The translations under genes and the position numbers were made by a program. Shown here piece after piece: positions 53,335 to 61,812 of a stretch of 64,000 nt of DNA. The stretch spans positions 7,462,501 to 7,526,500 of the forward strand of contig NZ_CP030055.1 of NCBI RefSeq assembly GCF_015291645.1, given 5' to 3'. How positions within the stretch are numbered: the first letter of the stretch is position 1; each line of letters opens with the position of its first letter. The DNA comes from Bradyrhizobium sp. CCBAU 53340 (GTDB lineage Bacteria; Pseudomonadota; Alphaproteobacteria; Rhizobiales; Xanthobacteraceae). The notes beneath the pieces are model-generated. The model saw only the letters and a program-made list of their open reading frames with translations, was not told where the DNA came from and ran no database searches.

Positions 53335-54074
53335 GCGCGGTCCTCGAAGTCTCCGACATCAAGAAGAGCTTTGGCGGCATCCACGCCGTCAACGGCGTCA
53401 GCTTCGACGTGCGCGAGGGCGAGATCCTCGGCTTGATCGGCCCGAACGGCTGTGGCAAGTCGACCTTGTTCAACTGCATCCTCGGTCAGCTCACGCCATC
53501 GGGCGGCGAGGTCAAGCTCGACGGCAAGGTGGTCACGGGCCTGCGCCCCTCCGAGCTCAACAAGCTCGGCGTCAGTCGCACCTTCCAGCTCCTGCAGGTG
53601 TTTCCAAAGCTTTCGGTGCGCGAGAACCTGATCCTCGCGGGCCAGGAGCACCAGGGCAACATGGCCTCGCGCCTGGTCGGCCGCTCCGATGCCGGACTGA
53701 CCGACGCCGCCAACCAGATGATCGGCTTCTTCAAGCTCGATCATCTCGCATCCGAACCCGCCGGCGGCCTCTCCTACGGCCAGCAAAAGCTGCTCGATGC
53801 CGCCATGGCCTTCATGGGCGGCCCGCGTCTGGTGCTGCTCGATGAGCCCGCCGGTGGCGTCAATCCATCAATGCTTGCGGACCTCAAGGACCGGCTGGTC
53901 GCGATCAACCGCGAGAAGAACGCCACCTTCGTCGTAATCGAGCACAACATGGAGTTCGTGATGTCGCTGTGCTCGCGCGTGATGGTGATGGCGGAAGGCA
54001 AGGTGCTGGCAATGGGACGACCGGACGAAGTCCGGAAGAACCCGGCCGTGATCGAAGCCTATCTAGGACATTAG
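53331..54074 (+). CDS. ABC ATPase LivG (shikimate operon)
   Basis: A 247-residue ATPase with GLIGPNGCGKSTLFNCILG, LSYGQQKLLDAAMAF and LVLLDEPAGGVNP. Overlaps the livM stop (ATGA). Confidence 0.94.
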   Translation: MSAVLEVSDIKKSFGGIHAVNGVSFDVREGEILGLIGPNGCGKSTLFNCILGQLTPSGGEVKLDGKVVTGLRPSELNKLGVSRTFQLLQVFPKLSVRENLILAGQEHQGNMASRLVGRSDAGLTDAANQMIGFFKLDHLASEPAGGLSYGQQKLLDAAMAFMGGPRLVLLDEPAGGVNPSMLADLKDRLVAINREKNATFVVIEHNMEFVMSLCSRVMVMAEGKVLAMGRPDEVRKNPAVIEAYLGH

Positions 54075-54086
54075 GGAGCGCGAGCC

Positions 54087-54824
54087 ATGAGCGACCCGAT
54101 CCTTTCGGTTCACAATCTCGTCGGCGGCTACGGCAAGATGACGATCCTGAACGGCACCACATTCTCGGTGCCGCCCGCGACGATCACCACCATCATCGGG
54201 CCGAACGGCGCCGGCAAATCCACCGTGTTCAAGGCGATCTTCGGCCTGCTCAAGCTGCGCGAGGGCAAGATCAGCTTTGCCGGGCGCGACGTCACCAATT
54301 TGAGCCAGCGCGCGCTGCTCAATGCCGGCATCTGCTACGTGCCGCAGGGCCGCAACATTTTTCCGGAGCTTTCAGTCCGCAGCAATATCGAGCTTGGCGG
54401 AGTCTCGGCCGGGAAAGCCATCGATCTGCCGACACGGATCGAAGCCGCACTCGACCTGTTCCCAGCGCTGCGGCGTAAATCGACCCAGCAGGCCTCGACC
54501 TTGTCCGGCGGCGAGCAGAAGCAACTCGAGATCGCGCGCTCGCTGCTGCTCGAACCGAAACTGGTGCTGATCGACGAGCCCTCGATAGGCCTGTCGCCAC
54601 TGATGGTGCAGCAGACCTTCGACATCCTCAAATCCTTGCGCGACCGCGGCGTCACCATCCTGATGATCGAGCAGAACGCGCGCTCGGCGCTGGAGATCTC
54701 CGACATCGGCATCGTGCTCGAACTCGGCCAGACCCGCATGGTCGACAAGGCCGAGCGCATCCTGAACGATCCCCGGATCGGCCAGCTCTTCCTCGGCGGC
54801 GCGATGGAGGAGAGCGCGGCATGA
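54087..54824 (+). CDS. ABC ATPase LivF (shikimate operon)
   Basis: A 245-residue ATPase with TIIGPNGAGKSTVFKAIFG, YVPQGRNIFPELSVRSNI, LSGGEQKQLEIARSLL and LVLIDEPSIGLSP. GGGAGCGCGAG precedes the ATG. It overlaps the next gene by four bases, linking uptake to catabolic enzymes. Confidence 0.94.
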   Translation: MSDPILSVHNLVGGYGKMTILNGTTFSVPPATITTIIGPNGAGKSTVFKAIFGLLKLREGKISFAGRDVTNLSQRALLNAGICYVPQGRNIFPELSVRSNIELGGVSAGKAIDLPTRIEAALDLFPALRRKSTQQASTLSGGEQKQLEIARSLLLEPKLVLIDEPSIGLSPLMVQQTFDILKSLRDRGVTILMIEQNARSALEISDIGIVLELGQTRMVDKAERILNDPRIGQLFLGGAMEESAA

Positions 54825-55879
54825 GCGCGAAGATGCGCATCGCCGTTGCCGGGGCCGGCCTGATCGGCCGCCGCCATGTCGAACTGATCGAGGCTTCGCC
54901 GGACTGCGTGCTCGCGGGCATCGCTGACCCCTCCTCCACCGCGAAAGAGTTTGCGCAAGCGCGCAACGCGCCCTGGCATGCGGATCACCGCGCGCTGCTG
55001 CAGCGGGAAAAGCCGGACGGCTTGATCATCGCCTCGCCGAATGCACTGCATCTCCAGATGGGGCTCGACTGCGCCGAAGCCCGCGTGCCTGCGCTAATCG
55101 AGAAGCCGGTGACTGACACCGTCGCAGCCGCGCAGCGGCTGTGCGCGGCAATCAAGCGATCTGGCGTGCCGATGCTGGTCGGCCATCACCGCCGTCACAA
55201 TCCGATCATCAAGGCCGCGCGCGAGACTGTCGCGACCGGCCGGCTCGGCCAGCTCACCGCAATCGTCGGATTGTGGCTGCTGAAGAAGCCCGACGACTAT
55301 TTCGACGTGGCGTGGCGGCGTGAGCACGGCGGCGGCCCGCTGCTCATCAATCTCATCCACGACATCGACAATCTGCGCTTCATCTGCGGCGAGATCGTCG
55401 AGGTGCAGGCGATGATCTCGAACCAAGTGCGCGGCTTCGCCGTCGAAGATACCGCCGTGCTCCTCCTGCGCTTCGCCGATGGCGCGCTGGGAACAGTCAC
55501 CGTGTCCGACGCAACGCCAGCACCGTGGAGCTGGGAGCTTACCTCCGGCGAGAACGTCGCGTATCCCAAGCAAGACCAGCCCTGTTACATCTTCTCCGGC
55601 ACCGAGGGCTCGTTGTCCGTGCCTGATATGGAACATTGGTCCTACACGCAACAACCCGGCTGGTATGCGCCGCTGTCGCGCGAGACCATCGCGCCTGCGG
55701 CCTTCGATCCGCTGGCCGAGCAGCTCCGTCATTTCTGCGCGGTGATCGCGGGCCGAGAACAACCGCTGATCTCGGTCGAAGATGCGATGGGCACGCTCGC
55801 GGTCGTCGAAGCCGTCAGCGAGGCCGCGCGCACGGGCCAGAAAATATCGCCGGGCCACATCATGGAGCAGGCAGCATGA
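54821..55879 (+). CDS. Gfo/Idh/MocA-family oxidoreductase
   Basis: A 352-residue NAD(P)-dependent enzyme: VAGAGLIGRRHVELIEAS (Rossmann) and PALIEKPVTDTVAAAQRL (EKP motif), then GPLLINLIHDIDNLRFICG in the C-terminal domain. It is coupled on both sides (ATGA overlaps) within the shikimate operon. It may oxidise quinate or a related cyclitol, feeding the pathway; that is inference from position. Confidence 0.88.
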   Translation: MSAKMRIAVAGAGLIGRRHVELIEASPDCVLAGIADPSSTAKEFAQARNAPWHADHRALLQREKPDGLIIASPNALHLQMGLDCAEARVPALIEKPVTDTVAAAQRLCAAIKRSGVPMLVGHHRRHNPIIKAARETVATGRLGQLTAIVGLWLLKKPDDYFDVAWRREHGGGPLLINLIHDIDNLRFICGEIVEVQAMISNQVRGFAVEDTAVLLLRFADGALGTVTVSDATPAPWSWELTSGENVAYPKQDQPCYIFSGTEGSLSVPDMEHWSYTQQPGWYAPLSRETIAPAAFDPLAEQLRHFCAVIAGREQPLISVEDAMGTLAVVEAVSEAARTGQKISPGHIMEQAA

Positions 55880-57747
55880 ACAAGCGCTCGATCGCAACCG
55901 TTTCCCTTTCAGGTGCGCTGGACGAAAAGCTCCGTGCCATCGCGGCCGCCGGATTCGACGAGGTCGAAATCTTCGAGAACGATCTGCTGTCGTTCGGCTC
56001 GGGCCCACGCGACATCGCAAGGCTCTGCCGCGATCTCAATCTGAAGATTTGCGCGTACCAGCCGTTCCGCGATTTCGAGGGTATGCCGGAGCCGCAGCGC
56101 ACGCGCAACTTCGCCCGCGCCGAACGCAAGTTCGACCTGATGCAGGAGCTCGGTACCGATCTCTTGCTGATCTGCTCCAACGTCTCGCCCGCCTCGCTCG
56201 GCGGCATCGACCGCGCCGCGGACGATTTTCGCGAGCTCGGCGACCGCGCCGCCAAGCGCGGCCTGCGTGTTGGCTATGAAGCGTTGGCCTGGGGCCGGCA
56301 CGTCAACGACTATCGGGATGCCTGGGAGATCGTGCGCCGCGCCGATCATCCCGCGATCGGCGTCATCCTCGACTCTTTTCACGCGCTGGCGCCGGGCTTC
56401 CCGACCCGCGCGATGGCTTCGATCCCCGGCGACAAGATCTTTCTGGTGCAACTCGCCGATGCGCCAAAGCTTGAGCTCGACATTCTGTCGTGGAGCCGGC
56501 ACTTCCGCTCCTTCCCGGGCCAGGGCGATCTGCCGGTCGGCGAATTCATGCAGGCGATCGCTGCGACCGGCTACTCCGGACCGTGGTCGCTCGAAATCTT
56601 CAACGACCAATTCCGCGCCGGCTCGGCAGTGCAGACCGCGGTCGACGGCCTGCGCTCGCTGATCATGTTGCAGGACCACCTCGCCCCGGACTGGCCAAAG
56701 CTCGTCGGCGAACCCCTGGCGCCGAAGCCCAGGAGCAGCGGCACCGGCTTCATCGAATTCGCAGTCAACGAGACCAAGGCCGGCGAGCTCGCGCATCTGT
56801 TTTCGCAGCTCGGCTTCCGCAAGACGGGCAAGCATCGCAGCAAGGCGGTGGAACGCTGGTCGCAAGGCAAGGTCGAGCTCGTGATCAACTCCGAGACCGA
56901 CGGCTTTGCGCATTCGCACTATGTCACCCACGGTCCCGGCGTCTGCGCCATCGCGCTCAATGTCGACAATGCCGGTCTTGCCATGCAGCGGGCCGAAACG
57001 CTGAAGGCGCGCACGTTCTACCAGCCGGTCGGACCTGGCGAGCTGGAGATCCCCGCGATCCACGGTGTCGGCGGCAGTCTTCTTTATTTCCTCGACCAGG
57101 CCGGCAAGAACTGGGACACGGATTTCGCGCCTGTCGCGAGCGATGCGAGCGCCGATGCCCTGATCGCAGTCGACCACATCGCACAGTCGATGCCCTATGA
57201 CGAAATGCTGTCCTGGCTGCTGTTCTACACCGGTATCCTCGACCTGAAGCGGCTGCCGCAGATGGAGATCGCCGATCCCAGAGGCCTCGTGCAGAGCCAG
57301 GCCCTCATCAACGGCGACCAGAGCCTGCGCTTCGTCGTCAACGGCTCCTCCGCCAACCGTACGTTGCCCGCCCGCTTCATCTCGGAGTTTTTCGGCTCAG
57401 GCGTGCAGCACGTCGCCTTTGCGTGCGAGGACATCTTTGCGACCGTCGCCGCGATGCGCGCCCGCGGCGCCGGCTTCCTGGATATCCCTGACAACTACTA
57501 CGACGACATCGAAGCCAAATACGACCTCGCCCCCGATGTCATGGCCAAGCTCCGCGCCAACCACATCCTCTACGACCGCGAGGGCGATGGCGAATTCTTC
57601 CAGGTCTACACCCACATTTTCGATGAGCGCTTCTTCTTCGAGATCATCGAGCGGCGGAGCTATCAGGGATTTGGTGCGCCCAACGCCGGCATCAGGCTCG
57701 CCGCGCAGGCGCGCGAGGTGCGGCCTGCGAGCATGCCGCGTGTGTGA
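55876..57747 (+). CDS. quiC: Fused 3-dehydroshikimate dehydratase / HPPD-like protein
   Basis: A 623-residue fusion. Residues 1-275 are an AP-endonuclease-2-type TIM barrel with metal ligands E135, D166, Q192 and E240, matching 3-dehydroshikimate dehydratases, which give protocatechuate. Residues ~285-600 resemble 4-hydroxyphenylpyruvate dioxygenase with the H434, H512, E589 iron triad intact. This is the architecture of bifunctional QuiC enzymes. The ATG overlaps the previous stop. It ends the operon and sends shikimate/quinate to the protocatechuate branch. Confidence 0.93.
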   Translation: MNKRSIATVSLSGALDEKLRAIAAAGFDEVEIFENDLLSFGSGPRDIARLCRDLNLKICAYQPFRDFEGMPEPQRTRNFARAERKFDLMQELGTDLLLICSNVSPASLGGIDRAADDFRELGDRAAKRGLRVGYEALAWGRHVNDYRDAWEIVRRADHPAIGVILDSFHALAPGFPTRAMASIPGDKIFLVQLADAPKLELDILSWSRHFRSFPGQGDLPVGEFMQAIAATGYSGPWSLEIFNDQFRAGSAVQTAVDGLRSLIMLQDHLAPDWPKLVGEPLAPKPRSSGTGFIEFAVNETKAGELAHLFSQLGFRKTGKHRSKAVERWSQGKVELVINSETDGFAHSHYVTHGPGVCAIALNVDNAGLAMQRAETLKARTFYQPVGPGELEIPAIHGVGGSLLYFLDQAGKNWDTDFAPVASDASADALIAVDHIAQSMPYDEMLSWLLFYTGILDLKRLPQMEIADPRGLVQSQALINGDQSLRFVVNGSSANRTLPARFISEFFGSGVQHVAFACEDIFATVAAMRARGAGFLDIPDNYYDDIEAKYDLAPDVMAKLRANHILYDREGDGEFFQVYTHIFDERFFFEIIERRSYQGFGAPNAGIRLAAQAREVRPASMPRV

Positions 57748-58079
57748 GGCCTCTTACCCTCTCCCTTGCAGACTCTTCGCCTCTCCCCGCCTGCGGGGAG
57801 AGGCCGACGCTCGCCCGGCGATGCGAAGCATCGTCCGAAGCGCGGCGGGTGAGGGGGACTCTCCACGAGTCGTATGACAATCAGGAGGAACGCCTTCTCA
57901 ACACGTCATTGCGAGCGCAGCGAAGCAATCCAGAATCCCTCCGCGGAAAGACTCTGGATTGCTTCGCTGCGCTCGCAATGACGGCGTGGGGATTATTGAA
58001 GAATTCGGCCAACTCCGCCCCCGCGGAGCCTCCCCTCACCCCCACCCTCTCCCCGCAAGCGGGGAGAGGGGGAGAACCC
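57748..58079. other. Repeat-rich gap between convergent quiC and binding-protein genes
   Basis: No gene seen. It holds a family C hairpin set (57756-57862), a family A element (57904-57983) and another short family C hairpin (58030-58076), three mobile-like palindromes in 330 bases. Confidence 0.7.
57904..57983. repeat. Intergenic palindromic repeat, family A
   Basis: The most symmetrical copy: CGTCATTGCGAGCGCAGCG and CGCTGCGCTCGCAATGACG arms around an internal CCAGA/TCTGG. Confidence 0.9.
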
Positions 58080-59252
58080 TTACTTCATCGGGCACTTGTC
58101 GTGGAAACGGTCCTGATCATTGGTGACGATGGTGGCGACGGTCTTCAGCGAAAGCTCACCGCCGGCGCCCTTCACCACGTCCTGCAGATAGAAGTTCTGG
58201 ATCGGAATGTGGTTGTTGCCGTATTTGAACGCGCCGCGCAGCGACTTGAAGTCGGCCTTTTCCATTGCAGCCTTCATCGCATCCTTCTTGGACGTATCGC
58301 CGCCGACGGCGACCACCGCGCTGTTGATGAGCTGCGCCGCGTCATAGGCCTGCGCGCCGTAATAGGTCGGGCGGAGACCCGTGTACTTCTTGCGATAGTC
58401 GGCAACGAAGCGCTTGTTCTGCTCGTTGGGAAGATCGTTGACCCACTCCTGCGCGCCGGGAACGCCGAGCGCGTTCTCCTTCTGGAGCGGCAGCGACAAC
58501 TCATCGATGGTGAAGGCGGTGTAGAGCGGCATCGTGCTCTTTAGGCCAGCCTGCGCATATTGATTGAGGAACTGCACGCCGGCGGCACCCGGATAGAACA
58601 CGAAGATCGATTCGGCCCCGGAGGCGCGCGCCTTGGAGAGCTCGGCGGAGAAATCGAGCTGGCTCGGCCAGACCGTATATTCTTCGCCCTTGATCTCGCC
58701 CTTGAACGTGCTCTTCAGGCCCGCGAGCATATCCTTGCCGGCGGCGTAGTTCGGGCCGATCAGGAACACGCTCTTGACGGCGTTCGCGTTCATGTAGAGG
58801 CCGACGGCGGCCGGCGTCTGGTCGTTCTGCCAGGAGGTCGAGAACACGTAAGGGCTGCACAGCTCGCCCGCGAGCTGCGAGGGACCGGCATTGGCGGAGA
58901 TCATGAAGGTCTGCGAGTCCACCGCGGTCTTGAGCGAGGCGAGCAGCACGTTCGACCAGATATAGCCGGCGAGGAAATCGACCTTGTCGGACTGCACCAG
59001 CTTCTCGGTCTTCTGCTTGCCGACATCAGGCTTCTGGCCGTCGTCCTCGTAGATCACCTCGACCGGCTTGCCGCCCATCTTGCGCCCGAGATGATCAAGC
59101 GCCAGCTCGAACGAATTGCGCATGTCGTTGCCGATCACGGCGGTCGGGCCGCTGAAGGTCGAGACGAAACCGATCTTGATGGTGTCGCCGGCCAATGCCG
59201 GATTTGCCAGAACCAGCGCCGCTGCGCCCGCCAGCCAGAATGCCGTCCTCAT
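58080..59252 (-). CDS. Orphan ABC binding protein (aromatic/branched-chain type)
   Basis: A 390-residue exported binding protein of the peripla_BP_6 family. Signal peptide TAFWLAGAAALVLANPALAG; IKIGFVSTFSGPTAVIGNDMRNSFELALD begins the mature lobe. No permease is adjacent. Close relatives in this group bind aromatic acids such as 4-coumarate or benzoate. It may serve the importer at 42356-45695, which lacks a binding protein. AAGGAGGGGAG precedes the ATG. Confidence 0.88.
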   Translation of the reverse strand: MRTAFWLAGAAALVLANPALAGDTIKIGFVSTFSGPTAVIGNDMRNSFELALDHLGRKMGGKPVEVIYEDDGQKPDVGKQKTEKLVQSDKVDFLAGYIWSNVLLASLKTAVDSQTFMISANAGPSQLAGELCSPYVFSTSWQNDQTPAAVGLYMNANAVKSVFLIGPNYAAGKDMLAGLKSTFKGEIKGEEYTVWPSQLDFSAELSKARASGAESIFVFYPGAAGVQFLNQYAQAGLKSTMPLYTAFTIDELSLPLQKENALGVPGAQEWVNDLPNEQNKRFVADYRKKYTGLRPTYYGAQAYDAAQLINSAVVAVGGDTSKKDAMKAAMEKADFKSLRGAFKYGNNHIPIQNFYLQDVVKGAGGELSLKTVATIVTNDQDRFHDKCPMK

Positions 59253-59565
59253 AACTCACTCCCCTCCTTAATTATTGATCCCGGAACGGGGTGATCGCCG
59301 CCTCGGGTCAGTCTCTATTGAACGCAAAATCCGTCGCGCCGCCAATGGCTCAGCGCCCGCTCCTGCACCATATTTCGCCCCAAATGGGGATGGCAAGAAA
59401 TATAATTCTACTCACTTCGGCCGAGGCCGGTCCGAGGCTGCGGCGCTTTTTCGCGCGGAATATCGATACGCTTGGCCTATTCCATCATTGATGACGGCTA
59501 TTGGACCACGGCACCCAATCGGCACTTAAATGAGTGAGAGCAGCAGCGAGATTCGAGGGTGCATC
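59253..59565. promoter_or_regulatory. Divergent intergenic region
   Basis: 313 bases between the binding-protein and NDH-2-like genes. A frame in it has no homology-like features. It should hold both promoters; an AT-rich patch (AGAAATATAATTCTA) is at about 59396-59410. Confidence 0.4.
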
Positions 59566-60828
59566 ATGGCCGCAACTCCCCATCGCGTCGTCATCGTCGG
59601 GGCCGGCTTCGGCGGGCTGGAGACGACCTATCGGCTTGCCGGCGCGCCGGTGGAGATCACGCTGATCGACCGCCGCAACCATCATCTGTTTCAACCGCTA
59701 CTCTATCAGGTCGCGACCGCCTCGCTCGCGACCAGCGAGATCGCCTGGCCGGTGCGGCACCTGATGCGCGACAGGCGCGAGGTGACGACACTGTTTGCGA
59801 CGGTGAGCGGCGTCGATGCCGCGCGCCGATGTGTGTTGATCGACGACGGCAGCGAGGTGCCCTACGACACGCTGGTGCTCGCCACCGGCGCACGTCACGC
59901 CTATTTCGGCCATGACGAGTGGGAGACGTGGGCGCCCGGACTGAAGACGCTGGAGGACGCGACCACGTTGCGACGTCACATCCTCGTGGCGTTCGAGCGT
60001 GCCGAACGCGAGACGGATCCGGCGAAGCGCGCGGCGCGGCTCACTTTCGTCATCGTCGGCGCAGGTCCCACCGGCGTCGAGCTCGCCGGCACCATCGCCG
60101 AGATGGCACATCACACCCTGCCGGCAGATTTCCGCAACATCGACACCCACAAGGCGCGCGTCGTGCTGATCGAGGCGGGCCCGCGCGTGCTCGCGGGCTT
60201 TCCCGACGACCTCTCGGCCTATGCGCAGGCCTCGCTGGAAAAGATCGGTGTCGAAGTCGTGCTCGGGCAGGCCGTCACCGAGATCAACCGCGAAGGTGTG
60301 GTGTTCGGCGGCAAGCTGCTCGAGGCCAAGACACGAATCTGGGCCGCCGGAGTCCGTGCTTCGCCCGCCGCCGAATGGCTGGGCGCACCAAGCGATCGCG
60401 CCGGGCGGGTGCAAGTTGCTGACGATCTCACCATCCCCGGCCATCCCGAAATCTTCGCGATCGGTGACACCGTGAGCATCAACGCCTGGGACGGCAAGCC
60501 GGTGCCGGGCATCGCACCCGCCGCCAAGCAGCAGGGCCGCCATGTCGCGGAAACCATCAAGGCACGGTTGCGCGGCGAGACAAAGGGCGCGTTCCGTTAC
60601 AAGCACGCCGGCAGTCTCGCCCAGATCGGCAAGCGGCTCGCGGTGATCGATTTCGGCAAGGTCAAGCTGCGCGGCACCATCGCGTGGTGGATCTGGGGCA
60701 TCGCCCACATCTACTTCCTGATCGGCCTGCGCCACCGTCTCAGCGTGGCCCTGAGCTGGCTGTGGATCTATGCCCGTGACCAGCGCGCGGCGCGGTTGAT
60801 CACGCAGGGCAGCAGCAAGGTGGTATAG
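59566..60828 (+). CDS. Type II NADH dehydrogenase-like flavoprotein
   Basis: A 420-residue FAD/NAD(P)-dependent oxidoreductase: VVIVGAGFGGLETTYRL (FAD), FVIVGAGPTGVELAGTIAE (NAD), EIFAIGDTVSI (FAD-ribityl). The C-terminal IAHIYFLIGLRHRLSVALSWLWIY is an amphipathic membrane anchor, typical of NDH-2. It would oxidise NADH without proton pumping, passing electrons to ubiquinone. GAGGG precedes the ATG at 59566; a start 36 bases upstream is weaker. Confidence 0.9.
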   Translation: MAATPHRVVIVGAGFGGLETTYRLAGAPVEITLIDRRNHHLFQPLLYQVATASLATSEIAWPVRHLMRDRREVTTLFATVSGVDAARRCVLIDDGSEVPYDTLVLATGARHAYFGHDEWETWAPGLKTLEDATTLRRHILVAFERAERETDPAKRAARLTFVIVGAGPTGVELAGTIAEMAHHTLPADFRNIDTHKARVVLIEAGPRVLAGFPDDLSAYAQASLEKIGVEVVLGQAVTEINREGVVFGGKLLEAKTRIWAAGVRASPAAEWLGAPSDRAGRVQVADDLTIPGHPEIFAIGDTVSINAWDGKPVPGIAPAAKQQGRHVAETIKARLRGETKGAFRYKHAGSLAQIGKRLAVIDFGKVKLRGTIAWWIWGIAHIYFLIGLRHRLSVALSWLWIYARDQRAARLITQGSSKVV

Positions 60829-61000
60829 GCCTCTTCTCCTCGTGGGACGAGACAAGAGGCACCGCCTCGATCGCGGCCCTGTGATGCGACCGTCAAGTGG
60901 TTAACGACGAAAAATATCCCCGACGCCAAGCAGTCAGTGGCCTTGAAAGCCGGGAGCGCTGTCACTTAATCCGCCGCTCAATAATTAACAGGAGGCATCC

Positions 61001-61798
61001 ATGTTCATCATGGAGCTTGTCGCCACGCATCCTTATCTGACCATCATCGTTCTTGTAGTTCTCGCCTATTTGATCTTAAGCGTCCGCGTTGCCAACCAAT
61101 ACGAACGCAGCGTCGTGTTCCGGCTTGGTAAATTCAACCGCACAGCCGGCCCCGGCCTGTACCTGGTCTGGCAGTTCCTCGAATGGCAGACCAAGCTCGA
61201 TTTGCGCACCATCACCGCGAATGTCGAGCAGCAGGAAGGCATCACACGCGACAACGTGCCGATCAAGGTCGACGCCGTGGTGTGGTATCGCATCGTTGAT
61301 CCCGAGCTTGCGGTCATGGAAGTCAAGGCAGTCTCCAACGCGGTCGTGCAAGTCTCGCTCACGACGCTACGCGCGGTGCTTGGGCAGCATACGCTCGATG
61401 AAATCCTGAAAGCGCAGGACACCATCGCCGAGGTCATGCAGAAGGCAATCGATACGACCACTGAGCCCTGGGGCGTCAAGGTCGAGCTGGTACAGATGAA
61501 GAGTGTCGAGATTCCGCCAAGCATGCAGCGCGCGCTCGCCCAGGAGGCGGAGGCGCTCCGCGAAAAGCGCGCCCGCCTGATCAAGGCTGAGGCCGAGCTC
61601 GACGCCGCCGAGCAGCTGCGCCAGGCCGCCGAAGTGATCATGCAGAACCCCGCCGGCCTCGAGCTCCGCCGCATGCAGATGATCACCGAAGTCGGCGCCG
61701 AGCAGAACACCATGACGCTCGTGATGATGCCGAGCGAGTTCGTCTCGATGGCACGAGGGATTTCAGATGCAGCAAAAGCGATGGCCGCGAAAGGATGA
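61001..61798 (+). CDS. Slipin/SPFH-domain membrane protein
   Basis: A 265-residue stomatin-like protein. One N-terminal membrane segment (LTIIVLVVLAYLILSV) is followed by the SPFH region (RSVVFRLGKFNRTAGPGLYLVWQF; VKAVSNAVVQVSLTTLRAVLGQHTLDEIL) and a coiled C-terminal helix with AEAELDAAEQLRQAA. Slipins organise membrane microdomains. The usual NfeD partner gene is not adjacent. GGAGG precedes the ATG. Confidence 0.92.
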   Translation: MFIMELVATHPYLTIIVLVVLAYLILSVRVANQYERSVVFRLGKFNRTAGPGLYLVWQFLEWQTKLDLRTITANVEQQEGITRDNVPIKVDAVVWYRIVDPELAVMEVKAVSNAVVQVSLTTLRAVLGQHTLDEILKAQDTIAEVMQKAIDTTTEPWGVKVELVQMKSVEIPPSMQRALAQEAEALREKRARLIKAEAELDAAEQLRQAAEVIMQNPAGLELRRMQMITEVGAEQNTMTLVMMPSEFVSMARGISDAAKAMAAKG

Positions 61799-61812
61799 GA
61801 TTGCCGGCCGCC

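Noticed and set aside
59275..59529. An 84-codon plus-strand frame before the NDH-2-like gene
   Set aside because: Composition unlike a protein, no ribosome site, and it occupies a divergent promoter region.
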